Source: Nitrospirota bacterium
GTDB taxonomy: Bacteria > Nitrospirota > Nitrospiria > Nitrospirales > NS-4
NCBI GenBank assembly: GCA_004298335.1
Contig: SCTG01000178.1
Coordinates: 1-45,552, forward strand
DNA: 45,552 nt
Direction: 5' to 3'
The position numbers and the translations under genes are program-made. The notes under the pieces are model-generated. The model was given only the letters and a program-made list of their open reading frames with translations. It did not search any database and was not told the DNA's origin. Positions 27,157 to 35,084 of this stretch are shown here, piece by piece; position 1 is the first letter of the stretch; every line of letters starts with the position of its first letter.

Positions 27157-29442
27157 CTAAAACTGGCTGTATTTCTTCCGCAGCCGTTGCCGGATGATTT
27201 CCGCGCCGGTGTTGACGAGGAACGTGATCGCGAACAGGAGCAGCGCCGCCATGAACAGGGTCCGGTACAAGGTGCCGCCGTGCGGCGCCTCCGGGATCTC
27301 CACCGCGATGTTCGCCGACAGCGTCCGAAAGCCGTTGAACAGGCTCCAGTCCATGATCGGGGTGTTGCCGGTGGCCATGAGGACGATCATGGTTTCCCCC
27401 ACCGCCCGGCCGAACCCGATCATCAGTGCGGAAAAGATGCCGGGGCTGGCCGAAATGAAGACCAGCCGGGCCAGGGTCTGCCACGGGGTGGCCCCAAGGG
27501 CGAGGGAGCCGGCGATCAGGTTGCGAGGGACGTTGGAGAGCGCCTCCTCGGAAATGCTGAAGATGATCGGAATGATGGCAAAGCCCATGGCGAACCCGAC
27601 GACCAGGGCGTTGCGCTGGTCGTAGCGAAGTCCCAAGGTATTGGCGAGCCAGTTCTTATAGTCGGCCCCGAAGAGCAGGGATTCGATCGACGCATTGAAG
27701 CTCAGGCACAGGAATGCGGCCCCGACGAGCACCGGCATCAGAAGGAAGGCCTCGACGCCGGGCCGGATCCCATTGCGGAGGGTGCAGGGGAGGAGCTGCC
27801 AGAGGAGTGCGGCCAGCATGGCGCTGAGCGGGAGCACCACGAACATCGCCAGCACCGCCGGAAAGATGCGCTCCAGCAGGGGCGCCATCCAGAGGCCGGC
27901 CAGGAACCCCAGCACGACGGTCGGCAGGGCCGCCATGATTTCAATCGTGGGCTTGATCTTGGCGCGCAGATCGGGGTGCATGAACATCGAGGTATAGATC
28001 GCGCCCAGGACGGCCAGGGGCACTGCCAGCAGCATGGCGTAGAGCGTGCCCTTGATCGTGCCGAAGAGGAGCGGCGTCAGCCCGAACTTGGCCTCGAAGT
28101 CGTCGGTGGCGCCGGAGGATTGCCACACGTGCTCCGGCTGCTCGTAACCTTCGTACCAGACCGGCTGAAACAGGCTGGCAAAGGTGATCTCGGGGTGCGG
28201 GTTGTGAATGGCGTAGGAGGCGATCAGGCCGGCGTCGGTCATGGCGACCGCGCCGTTGGCCTTGGGGGCGAACATGAGGGATCCGATGGCGATGCCGTCG
28301 CCGGGAAACCGCAGAAGGGTTTGCCCGGAGGTTGCGTAGTGGACAAAGACATTGCCCTGCGCGTCGCCGGTGACGAACCCCTTGTCCCGCTGGGACGGAG
28401 AGATGCCGGTCACGGCCGCCGGGTGGGCGCCGAATTGGTGGATGGGCAGGAGCCTGGTGGCGTTGCTCTCTTTCGTCGCCCGGACCGGCATCCACGCAGA
28501 GACTTCTCCCGATCCGGTTCCGATCACCAGCGAGCGATCGCCGATCAAATACGCCAGGGTGGTGACGGCTGCGCCTGACCGGCTGACCGCGAGGTTTTCC
28601 AGCAGGACGGGATGTCCCGTCTCCCGCACGTCCCAGTAATACAGGCGCCCGTCGGCGGTTCCAACGGCCAGGGTCTCGCCACGTCCGTCCAGGAGGAGAG
28701 CCGTGGCCGTGCCCGTAATCTGTGCGGTCAGTTCGACTGGGTTGACGGTGGGCGCAGCCTCAGGATTGCTGGGCGGAAGGACGGTGGAGTGCCAGAGCCG
28801 GCCTGATTCCGTCAGGACCGCTGCGGCCGTTCCCGCGTCCGTCCGCTGATAGGCCAGGCGCACGACCTTGTCCTTGGTGGGAATGATTTGAATGGGAAGG
28901 GAGACGGCAATCCTGGGAACGATCCGGCGTGTCTCTTTCACGAAATCGGCCGCCATCTCGATATCCATGGAAATGAGCCGTCCATCGGCGGTCCCCAGGC
29001 CAAAGCGGCCGCCCTTGCCGGAGGCCCGCGTGACGGCCGTGACAGGCGCCCCGGCCAAGGCGGCCGGAGTCTCCGTCTCAAGGGGTTTTCCGGAAGGCAG
29101 GCTGAAGAAGGACACATGGCCGGTATCACCGGCTTTCAGCAGATAGGCCACCTCCTGGTGCTCCTCCACGCCGACCAGCGTGGCCTGGGGAAGGCTCTGC
29201 AAGAGCGGCCCGGCGAGGAATTGTCCCGTGCGCTGCCCGGTCGGCGCAAAGAAGAGGGGGGCGACTTCCATGACCAGGAACACGAAAATCCCGAGAATGC
29301 TGAGGATGACGGCATATCCGCCTAGGCTGATGATGACCTGGGCCAGGCGATCCAGCAGCTGGCGCCATGCGCGGCTGTCGATGCGAGCCGGAGCCAAGAC
29401 CGACGCGGTTTCGGCGGCCGACTCCGCCACATACCTATTCAA
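27157..29442 (-). CDS. pstC: Phosphate ABC transporter permease PstC with WD40-like periplasmic insertion
   Basis: A 761-residue permease; E. coli PstC has 319. One membrane helix is at about 36-62, then residues 65-430 form a large insertion, and the usual permease core begins near 455 with the EAA-like loop [23 protein letters not shown]. The insertion shows repeated blade-like segments: [13 protein letters not shown] (148-160), [14 protein letters not shown] (259-272), [12 protein letters not shown] (307-318) and [13 protein letters not shown] (357-369), as in WD40 beta-propellers. The start is TTG 29442, overlapping the pstS stop by 8 bases; GTG 29430 is an alternative. AAGGA in the pstS end is a possible ribosome binding site. 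Confidence 0.92.
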   Translation of the reverse strand: MNRYVAESAAETASVLAPARIDSRAWRQLLDRLAQVIISLGGYAVILSILGIFVFLVMEVAPLFFAPTGQRTGQFLAGPLLQSLPQATLVGVEEHQEVAYLLKAGDTGHVSFFSLPSGKPLETETPAALAGAPVTAVTRASGKGGRFGLGTADGRLISMDIEMAADFVKETRRIVPRIAVSLPIQIIPTKDKVVRLAYQRTDAGTAAAVLTESGRLWHSTVLPPSNPEAAPTVNPVELTAQITGTATALLLDGRGETLAVGTADGRLYYWDVRETGHPVLLENLAVSRSGAAVTTLAYLIGDRSLVIGTGSGEVSAWMPVRATKESNATRLLPIHQFGAHPAAVTGISPSQRDKGFVTGDAQGNVFVHYATSGQTLLRFPGDGIAIGSLMFAPKANGAVAMTDAGLIASYAIHNPHPEITFASLFQPVWYEGYEQPEHVWQSSGATDDFEAKFGLTPLLFGTIKGTLYAMLLAVPLAVLGAIYTSMFMHPDLRAKIKPTIEIMAALPTVVLGFLAGLWMAPLLERIFPAVLAMFVVLPLSAMLAALLWQLLPCTLRNGIRPGVEAFLLMPVLVGAAFLCLSFNASIESLLFGADYKNWLANTLGLRYDQRNALVVGFAMGFAIIPIIFSISEEALSNVPRNLIAGSLALGATPWQTLARLVFISASPGIFSALMIGFGRAVGETMIVLMATGNTPIMDWSLFNGFRTLSANIAVEIPEAPHGGTLYRTLFMAALLLFAITFLVNTGAEIIRQRLRKKYSQF

Positions 29443-30427
29443 GCCGTTTCAGTTCCTTCTCCAACGCGGCCGCCGACAGAGGGAAAAACCCGTCTTTCAC
29501 CACGACCTGCTGGCCTTCCTTGCTGTACACAAACTTGAGGAACTCTTTCACGAGCGGGTCGAGCGGCTTGTTGGGTGCCTTGTTGACGTACAGGTACAGG
29601 TGCCGCCAGATCGGGTACGAGCCGTTTTCCGCATTCTCCTGGGTGGCCCCCTTGAACGACGCCCCCTCTTTCTCGGCGATGGGAACGGCCCGGACGCCCG
29701 ACGTCATGTAGCCGATGCCGCTGTAGCCGACTCCGGCGCGATCTTCAGTCACCCCCTGGACCACGGAGGCGGAGCCCGGCTGCTCCTTCACTTCGTCTTT
29801 GTAGTCGCCGTTCTTGAGCGCGTGCTCTTTAAAGAATCCATAGGTGCCGGAGGCGGAGTTACGTCCGTAGATACTGATCGAATTGCCGCCCAACGGCCCG
29901 TCCACGCCGATCTGACCCCATTTCTGGACGTTCTCCTTGTAGCCCCACCGGCGGCTCTTGGAGAACACTGCGTCCACCTGGGCCATCGTCATGCCCTTGA
30001 TCGGGTTATCCTTGTTCACATACACCGCCAGGGCGTCGATGGACACGGGGAGCGCGGTGGGCTTGTAGCCGTATTTCTTTTCGAAGGCGTCCATCTCGCT
30101 ACCCTTCATGGGCCGGGACATGGGGCCGATCTGCGCCGTGCCCTCGATCAGGGCGGGCGGCGCGGTACTGGAGCCCTTGCCTTCGATCTGGATCTTGACA
30201 TTCGGGTATTGCTTGCGGAACCCCTCGGCCCACAGCGTCATGAGATTGTTCAACGTATCGGAGCCGATGCTGTTCAGGTTGCCGGACACCCCGCTGACCT
30301 TGGCGTAGGCCTTGAGGTTGGGGTCTAATTTGATGGCTTCGTCGGCGCGCGCCGAGGACGCGCCAAGAACGATGGCCATGACCAGCAACAGCCACAGGAA
30401 CCACGGCATGTCGTCTCGAAGATCCAT
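29435..30427 (-). CDS. pstS: Periplasmic phosphate-binding protein PstS
   Basis: A 330-residue secreted binding protein. The signal peptide (hydrophobic [13 protein letters not shown], cleavage near SARA-DEA) is followed by a PstS-type fold: [41 protein letters not shown] (phosphate-contacting Ser/Thr), and [36 protein letters not shown] is also typical. It delivers phosphate to PstCAB. ATG 30427 has GGGAGG 4 bases upstream; another frame start further up would run through the promoter. A PhoB-like repeat array and a -10 element precede it. Confidence 0.94.
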   Translation of the reverse strand: MDLRDDMPWFLWLLLVMAIVLGASSARADEAIKLDPNLKAYAKVSGVSGNLNSIGSDTLNNLMTLWAEGFRKQYPNVKIQIEGKGSSTAPPALIEGTAQIGPMSRPMKGSEMDAFEKKYGYKPTALPVSIDALAVYVNKDNPIKGMTMAQVDAVFSKSRRWGYKENVQKWGQIGVDGPLGGNSISIYGRNSASGTYGFFKEHALKNGDYKDEVKEQPGSASVVQGVTEDRAGVGYSGIGYMTSGVRAVPIAEKEGASFKGATQENAENGSYPIWRHLYLYVNKAPNKPLDPLVKEFLKFVYSKEGQQVVVKDGFFPLSAAALEKELKRLE

Positions 30428-30450
30428 GAAACCTCCCTTGGGAATAATTG

Positions 30451-30506
30451 ATTGTGCACCTGCAGGCATTACGAGGTTGCTACATTCGCGTTACGGGACG
30501 GTTAAC
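30451..30506 (-). promoter_or_regulatory. pstS promoter with four-unit Pho-box-like array
   Basis: Plus-strand motifs ATTAC (30468), GCTAC (30479), GTTAC (30490) and GTTAA (30501) recur every 11 bp; on the transcribed strand they read GTAAT, GTAGC, GTAAC and TTAAC. PhoB binds direct repeats with 11-bp period, so this looks like two adjacent Pho boxes. A -10-like CACAAT (30456-30451) follows 11 bases after the last unit, and no -35 box is needed in PhoB-activated promoters. Transcription would start near 30444. Confidence 0.68.
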
Positions 30507-30512
30507 TCCCGT

Positions 30513-30543
30513 GCAGGCCCCCCTGTTATTCAGGGGGACCTGC
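30513..30543 (-). terminator. Strong stem-loop between porin and pstS
   Basis: GCAGG-CCCCCTG (30513-30525, one unpaired base) pairs with CAGGGGG-CCTGC (30531-30543) around the loop TTATT: 12 pairs with one mismatch. It lies 13 bases after the porin stop codon on the minus strand and before the Pho boxes. No T-run follows, so it is either a Rho-assisted terminator or a 3'-end stabiliser for the porin mRNA. Confidence 0.55.
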
Positions 30544-30555
30544 GACAAGGCCTAG

Positions 30556-32070
30556 CTAGAAAGCGACCAAAATCTTCACTCCGAAGATCTGATTGTTGTA
30601 GTTCACGAACTGGCCGCAAGTGGGACAAGTCGGACCGCCGCCGTTGGCGGCTGAGCTGGTGGAGACATTACGTCCGCCGGCCGCGTAATCCACATCGGAA
30701 CCCAGGACGGTTTGTTGGAGGAGGGTATAGTCCAGCGCCACCGACAGGTATTTGGAGTAGTCGTAGCTGAGCCCGAACATGATGGACTGATTGTCCCCGG
30801 CCCGCGTGTCCTTGTTCGGCTTCATGAAGTAGTACCGGGCAAACAGGCGCACTTTCTCATCCAGCATGGGAATGCGGTAATAGCCCCAGACCCCGTAGCC
30901 ACGAGCTTGGTGGAACCGCGGCAGACCGGTGGAAGGGCCATTTCTGGCGCCGAGTACGGCTGCTGTTTCCAACGGCGCATTGCTGGCCGATCCGTTATAG
31001 GTGCCGGGCACGTTGATCGCCGGGCCCGCATTATCGCCAGGAGCGTTCCGCTTGCCGACGTCAGCCCCGTCGTCTGCCCAGACCATTTGGGTGCTGAGCT
31101 TAAACCGATCGGTTTCGGGGGCGTACACCTCCACGTTGCCCAGCAGACGTTGCGGATTGAATCCCTCGACGCCGTTCCGCTCGCGCTCGTTGTGGTAGAA
31201 ACCGGAAAGTATCACGCCTTTGAGAGGCTCGACGCTGAGGCGTCCCAGCGCGGCCACGCCGCGGCCGTCCTGCGTGTTCTGATAGCCTTCGCCGCTCTGG
31301 AGAGCAAGGTGGTAGTCCACGCGCTTGTCGAGCACTTTGCCCAGGATGCTCACGCCCAGGTCCGATGAAGTCTGAAAGTTCTGCTGATCCACGAAGATTG
31401 GACCCGTGTAGCGGTAGGTCCACCGATGCTCTTCGTACTCGATCCAAGGCGTTTGGTGCTGGCCGAGCCGTACTTCCAGCCCAGGCGTAACGACATGGTT
31501 GTAGTAGGCGTACTTGACGAACGTGCTGTTGCGGTCGCCCCCGGCATAGCCCGACAGTCCGTACGGGGCGGCCTCGTGACAGTTGCCGCCTGCCGAGCCG
31601 GCGGCGTTCCCGGCGCAGCTCGTGCCGCCGCCGATATTGTTGACCATCTGATCCAGGGTCAAGCGGAAGTGATGGCCTTCATCGAACCTCTTGATAAGGG
31701 TAAGGTACGTCCGTGTGAAGTGAAATCCATTGGCCAGCCCGCGATTGTTCCGCGCGGAGACTTCGTTCAGGCCTTTGTTCAGTGCGTCAGCTGTGAACGA
31801 ACTTCCGTTGTTGTTGGTGAAGTCGAAGTAAAAAGTGGCTTTGAGTTCCACCCCCTTGAGCAGGTTGGACATTGTGGAGGACGCTGACTTTGTTGTTTCG
31901 GCCACCTCCTTTTCCTTGGCGGCCTTGGCCTTGATCCACTCATCCTTGGTGATCTGGCCCTTCTCATAGAGAATGTCTTCGATGCCCGATCCTGCAAAGG
32001 CGGGAACGGACAGTATGGCGATGACCAGTGCGGCCATCCCGATCGCTGTCGCAAACCTCGTGAACCTCAT
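30556..32070 (-). CDS. Outer-membrane porin, OprO/OprP-like (probable phosphate-selective)
   Basis: A 504-residue protein with signal peptide (cleavage near AFA-GS). The mature N-terminus GIEDILYEKGQITKDEWIKAKA matches the short helical start seen in phosphate-selective porin O/P family proteins. The rest alternates polar and aromatic residues as in a beta-barrel, with segments such as HHFRLTLDQM, VKYAYYNHV, LEVRLGQHQTPW and ending in VAF, a terminal Phe recognised by the Bam complex. AAAGGAGG precedes ATG 32070. Position just before pstS supports phosphate import, but substrate is inferred. Four cysteines (SCAG...NCHE and CPTC) are unusual for a porin. Confidence 0.8.
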   Translation of the reverse strand: MRFTRFATAIGMAALVIAILSVPAFAGSGIEDILYEKGQITKDEWIKAKAAKEKEVAETTKSASSTMSNLLKGVELKATFYFDFTNNNGSSFTADALNKGLNEVSARNNRGLANGFHFTRTYLTLIKRFDEGHHFRLTLDQMVNNIGGGTSCAGNAAGSAGGNCHEAAPYGLSGYAGGDRNSTFVKYAYYNHVVTPGLEVRLGQHQTPWIEYEEHRWTYRYTGPIFVDQQNFQTSSDLGVSILGKVLDKRVDYHLALQSGEGYQNTQDGRGVAALGRLSVEPLKGVILSGFYHNERERNGVEGFNPQRLLGNVEVYAPETDRFKLSTQMVWADDGADVGKRNAPGDNAGPAINVPGTYNGSASNAPLETAAVLGARNGPSTGLPRFHQARGYGVWGYYRIPMLDEKVRLFARYYFMKPNKDTRAGDNQSIMFGLSYDYSKYLSVALDYTLLQQTVLGSDVDYAAGGRNVSTSSAANGGGPTCPTCGQFVNYNNQIFGVKILVAF

Positions 32071-32205
32071 GTCTGTGCCTCCTTTGTTGTCCGAGTGATG
32101 GCGAAAAAGGTAACAATGATGCATGCAGGTTACAAGGCGGTGATTCCCGCTGAATCAACTCCATGTTACAGGCGGGTAAATTCTCGTTTGCCGGGTCGGA
32201 TCACG

Positions 32206-32234
32206 TAGACTGGTGCGAGGGGATGTCCTATAAT
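32206..32234 (+). promoter_or_regulatory. Predicted promoter of coiled-coil lipoprotein gene
   Basis: -10 TATAAT (32229-32234, perfect) with -35 TAGACT (32206-32211, four of six) at 17-base spacing. Transcription would start near 32241, a few bases before the candidate ATG codons at 32247 and 32259. The remaining divergent intergenic stretch toward the porin holds an inverted pair GTAAC (32110)/GTTAC (32129) of unknown meaning. Confidence 0.55.
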
Positions 32235-32246
32235 CCGCCAGAATTT

Positions 32247-33236
32247 ATGGCGTATGGCATGCTAAGAGGCCTTGTTCTTCTGCTGACGGGCGCGCTCGCG
32301 GGCTGCGCCCTGTTCGCGCCGTCCAGCCGCGTGCTGTACCAGGAAAATCGGACGGTCATCGAGCTTGAAAAGGATCCCTCGGAAGGAGGGAACACGCATC
32401 CTGCGCCCGTCTCGTCGTCGCAACTGGCGAAGATTCTCAATGGCCTGCTCATCCAGCATGATCGGGCGGTGGCGATGTCGGTCGTCAAAGGCACCGGGAA
32501 GCTGGAACCCGTCTTCGACGCCGAGGAGATCGCCCTCTTGGCGCCGCTTCTCGCGAAAGGATTGCAGCAAACCGATCCTTCGCAGCGCGTCGGCTTCACG
32601 TTCTGGAGCCCTGTGAACGGACGGGGGTATGCTGCGTTCTCGGGCGCCGTGTCGGTCCGGACGCCCTATTTCATATTCATCTTGAAGGAACATCCTGGCA
32701 GCGACTGGCAGGATCGCTCGGCAACACCCCAACAGCCCTCGCTGTTTGCCCTGGATTTTAAGCAGGGGGCGTATCTAAAGCCCGGCAGCGACGACGAGCG
32801 TATGGGAAGCTACAGGGCGCGCCCGACGCTTCAAATCGACTACCGACGGTACCTGGCCGCCGCCGACGGCCCGAGCGGTTCCGCCCCGACAGCCAGGGAG
32901 CCGACCGTTCTTGTCCCTTCCGCGCCAGCTTCAGCCACGTCTCGCCCGCCGGCGGTTTCTTCGCCGGCAACGCCGCCGCGTGAGCTGGCCAAGACGGATG
33001 GCGATCTCGTTGCCGAACTGCAACGGCAGGTGAAGGAGCTGACCGATTCCAATCAGGAACTGCGGGCGAGGCTCAGGGAGATGCGCGATCGCCAAGACCA
33101 GTCACAGGCCATGAACGAGGAACTCGCCCGGCTCCGGCGGGATCTTACCGAGACCAAGCAACTGCTCGCCGACAAGGTGCTGGAACTGAACCGCCTGCAG
33201 AACAAATCGGGCGGGAGCGGCAAGGGGAAGAGATAG
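32247..33236 (+). CDS. Lipoprotein with C-terminal coiled coil, unknown function
   Basis: About 329 residues. A short hydrophobic signal (MLRGLVLLLTGALAGC) ends in the lipobox LAGC. The globular part contains SQLAKILNGLLIQHDRAVAMSVV, FDAEEIALLAPLLAKGLQ and GRGYAAFSGAVSVRTPYFIFIL. Then a Pro/Ala/Ser-rich linker leads to a coiled coil (about the last 85 residues) and a basic Gly/Ser/Lys tail. Such a plan suits a periplasmic or outer-membrane tethering protein, but I do not recognise the family. Start choice: ATG 32247 follows the TATAAT promoter; ATG 32259 is nearly as likely, while ATG 32163 and 32223 lie at or before the promoter. No ribosome binding site is seen. Confidence 0.75.
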   Translation: MAYGMLRGLVLLLTGALAGCALFAPSSRVLYQENRTVIELEKDPSEGGNTHPAPVSSSQLAKILNGLLIQHDRAVAMSVVKGTGKLEPVFDAEEIALLAPLLAKGLQQTDPSQRVGFTFWSPVNGRGYAAFSGAVSVRTPYFIFILKEHPGSDWQDRSATPQQPSLFALDFKQGAYLKPGSDDERMGSYRARPTLQIDYRRYLAAADGPSGSAPTAREPTVLVPSAPASATSRPPAVSSPATPPRELAKTDGDLVAELQRQVKELTDSNQELRARLREMRDRQDQSQAMNEELARLRRDLTETKQLLADKVLELNRLQNKSGGSGKGKR

Positions 33237-33243
33237 AGCCGGT

Positions 33244-33447
33244 TCAGCCGATGGCCCGCGCCACTTCCCGGTGGATCGCCAGCGAGAGGTCGCTGCTGGC
33301 GTTCCGGTAGAGCGGGCAGCGCCGGTGGCGCTCGGTGGTGCAGTGATCGATCTGATCGATCCGGCTCGGCTCGAACGGCACCACGGCGCCGAAGCACACG
33401 GCCGTCCCCCCGGTGAGTTCCTCTTCGACATAATGAGGACACTTCAT
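33244..33447 (-). CDS. Small four-cysteine protein
   Basis: A 67-residue protein with MKCPHYVEEEL at the start and HCTTERHRRCPLYR near the end. Cysteines are at 3, 18, 36 and 44 (C-x14-C-x17-C-x7-C), a spacing that could bind zinc or an iron-sulphur cluster. The C-T-x-E-R-x-x-R-C-P-L-Y-R type ending recurs in small uncharacterised proteins and at ends of larger ones as far as I recall, but no function can be named. ATG 33447 has GGGAG at a good distance. It converges on the coiled-coil lipoprotein gene, 7 bases away. Confidence 0.68.
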   Translation of the reverse strand: MKCPHYVEEELTGGTAVCFGAVVPFEPSRIDQIDHCTTERHRRCPLYRNASSDLSLAIHREVARAIG

Positions 33448-33481
33448 AACGTCTCTCCCTTCTGATCGTCCTGCTCCCAGT

Positions 33482-33513
33482 GCTCCCCCAGGGGGCACAG
33501 TCCCTGGGGGAGC
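33482..33513. repeat. Perfect 12-bp inverted repeat upstream of the small Cys gene
   Basis: GCTCCCCCAGGG (33482-33493) and CCCTGGGGGAGC (33502-33513) are perfectly complementary around an 8-base loop. On the minus strand it would lie in the 5' leader of the small cysteine gene, 34 bases before its start codon. No T-run follows on either strand. The CCCCCAGGG/CCCTGGGGG core resembles the hairpin at 30513-30543. Confidence 0.6.
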
Positions 33514-33585
33514 GGCACTGGCACACAGGAGTTACGCTACACCAACCAGTCTGCCTTACTGATTAGACACCCGCGTCAATGAAAC

Positions 33586-33613
33586 GTTACAAGTGGGTAA
33601 ATTCTGCTATAAT
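33586..33613 (+). promoter_or_regulatory. Promoter of RNase P RNA
   Basis: -10 TATAAT (33608-33613) is a perfect match; GTTACA (33586-33591) is a four-of-six -35 at 16 bases. The expected start, near 33620, coincides with the first base of the P1 stem of the RNA. Confidence 0.7.
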
Positions 33614-33619
33614 GGGTTT

Positions 33620-34046
33620 GCGTGTGGGAGTCGGGCAGGTGGTCGCCGGTCTCGCAAGAGGCTGGAGGAAAGTCCGGACTCCAAGGGCAGGGTGCTGGGT
33701 AACGCCCAGGCGGAGCGATCCGACACCGGCGCAACAGAAAGCATACCGCCGATGGCCGGCGTTCGAAAGAGCGTCGGATCAGGCAAGGGTGAAATGGCGG
33801 GGTAAGAGCCCACCGCGGTCGTGGCGACACGGCTGGCCGGCAAGCGTCACCTGGAGCAAGGCCAAATAGGAGGGCACGAGGAGCGGGACACCGGTGCTGC
33901 TCCTCAACGGCTGGCCCGGCCGAGGCCTTCGGGTAGGCCGCACGAGGCCCGGAGCAATCCGGGCCCCAGAGAAATGATCACCGCGATCTTTCCGCAAGGG
34001 AAGGTCGGCACAGAATCCGGCTTACAGCCCGACTCCCACACGCACT
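33620..34046 (+). ncRNA. rnpB: RNase P RNA, class A
   Basis: The catalytic RNA that matures the 5' ends of tRNAs. The ends form a 17-bp P1 stem (33620-33636 with 34027-34043). The conserved core is visible: GAGGAAAGTCCGGAC (from 33665), ACAGAAA (about 33734), and CAGAATCCGGCTTACA near the 3' end (about 34010-34025), which with the first forms P4. The length of about 427 bases and the arrangement fit bacterial type A. It has its own promoter and terminator. Any reading frames across it are not genes. Confidence 0.95.
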
Positions 34047-34052
34047 AAAAAT

Positions 34053-34081
34053 GGGACCGGCAACTTTGCCTGTCCCCTTTT
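34053..34081 (+). terminator. Intrinsic terminator of rnpB, probably bidirectional
   Basis: GGGAC-c-GGCA (34053-34062) pairs with TGCC-t-GTCCC (34067-34076) around ACTT, followed by CTTTT. On the minus strand the same hairpin is followed by ATTTTTAG, so it can also end the transcript of the GYD gene, which converges on it. Confidence 0.8.
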
Positions 34082-34094
34082 CATTTCTTGGCGC

Positions 34095-34388
34095 TCACCC
34101 GAGTTCGCTCATGATCTTCCGGTACTCGGCTTCGGGGTAGGCCTTCATCGTTGTCGTGCGGACGTTGCCGGCGGCGCCGATCTTGAGGAGCAGCTTCGCC
34201 AGGGCCTCGTCGTTCGGCGCCTCCATGATCACCGCGAGGTCGTAGGCGCCCTGCAACATGTAGAAGGCCTTCACTTCTCCGCCGATTCCCTTGAGCGCCT
34301 TCTTCACCGAGTCCAGCCGCTTCGGCGAGTCCTTCACGTTCTTGATGCCCTGCTCGGTCCAGTTGAGGAGACTGAGATAGGTCGGCAT
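34095..34388 (-). CDS. GYD domain protein
   Basis: A 97-residue protein with a ferredoxin-like (dimeric alpha-beta barrel) pattern: YLSLLNWTEQGIKNVKDSPKRL, IGGEVKAFYMLQGAYDLAVIMEAP and NVRTTTMKAYPEAEYRKIM. The GAYD motif corresponds to the GYD signature. Function of the family is unknown. A strong GGAGGTGA precedes ATG 34388. It is the last gene of a five-gene minus-strand cluster. Confidence 0.85.
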   Translation of the reverse strand: MPTYLSLLNWTEQGIKNVKDSPKRLDSVKKALKGIGGEVKAFYMLQGAYDLAVIMEAPNDEALAKLLLKIGAAGNVRTTTMKAYPEAEYRKIMSELG

Positions 34389-34422
34389 GGGTCACCTCCT
34401 TAGTGGATGGGTAACAGTTTCT

Positions 34423-35082
34423 TCAATGCACGCGGCCTTCGGGGCGGCCGCCGGCTCTCTTCATGGCTTTCGAGACGTAGATCACGAACGCGCAGCCGAC
34501 GGGAAAGAGGAACTCGTTGGCCGCGCGGGAGGCGAGCGCGGCGGGCGGCGGCATCTGCGGTGCGGCCTGGATGCCGAGCGCGAGGATCGCGCCGCCGAAG
34601 ACGACGCCCACGGTCAGCCCTGTCGCCAGGTGGGCCGCAAACCCGCCCCACGGCTTCTTCTCAACCCAGTCGAGCGCCAGGCCGAATGATCCGTACTGCA
34701 GGCCCTTGAGCAGGCCGATCAGCACCAGCGATGGGCCCGGCCCCGCGGCAGCCGCGACATCGAGCGCCTCCATCGCGCCCTTGTGGAGCGAGCGCGCGAC
34801 CACGAACGCGAGCGGCGCGGCGAGCAGGCCCGCCAGGCCCATCAGGGAGCCGCGCGCTTTCTTCGCCGTGGTGCCGACGGCCAGTCCCACACACACGACG
34901 ACCGACCAGGACACCTTCTGCACCAGGTCGGCCAGCACCGGGTTCGTGCCCTTCAGCGTTCCGAAGCCGGCCGCGAGCGCGACGAGAATGACCTCCATCG
35001 CGAGGCCCAGGAGCACCGCCAGCCACCCCACGTGCAGGAGGGTTTTCCATGTATCGAAGGACGTTTTCGTCTCCATGCCCAT
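34423..35082 (-). CDS. Multi-pass membrane protein, unknown function
   Basis: A 219-residue hydrophobic protein with about five or six predicted membrane segments: GWLAVLLGLAMEVILVALAAGF (about 19-40), SWSVVVCVGLAVG, LMGLAGLLAAPLAFVVA, GPSLVLIGLLKGLQYGSFGLAL, and GLTVGVVFGGAILALG, then a short basic C-terminal tail. I do not recognise a family; the Gly/Ala-rich helices are compatible with a small transporter or structural membrane protein. It starts 2 bases after the TPR-peptidase stop, so it belongs to the same transcript. An ATG two codons downstream is an alternative start. Confidence 0.7.
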   Translation of the reverse strand: MGMETKTSFDTWKTLLHVGWLAVLLGLAMEVILVALAAGFGTLKGTNPVLADLVQKVSWSVVVCVGLAVGTTAKKARGSLMGLAGLLAAPLAFVVARSLHKGAMEALDVAAAAGPGPSLVLIGLLKGLQYGSFGLALDWVEKKPWGGFAAHLATGLTVGVVFGGAILALGIQAAPQMPPPAALASRAANEFLFPVGCAFVIYVSKAMKRAGGRPEGRVH

Positions 35083-35084
35083 TT

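Noticed and set aside
25537-28578. A 1013-codon open frame on the plus strand opposite pstA and pstC
   Set aside because: It is the antisense shadow of GC-rich real genes; its translation is rich in Arg, His, Asp, Gly and Gln with no recognisable domain.
32110-32169. GTAAC and GTTAC motifs in the porin upstream region as a second Pho box
   Set aside because: They are spaced 19 and 36 bases apart and partly inverted, so the 11-bp phase required for PhoB repeats is missing.
33531-33590. GTTAC/GCTAC motifs upstream of rnpB as PhoB sites
   Set aside because: Two units are only 5 bases apart and the third is isolated; short motifs like these arise by chance.
33601-34048. Several short open frames across 33.6-34.05 kb
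   Set aside because: This segment is RNase P RNA with conserved structural motifs, own promoter and terminator; the frames are incidental.
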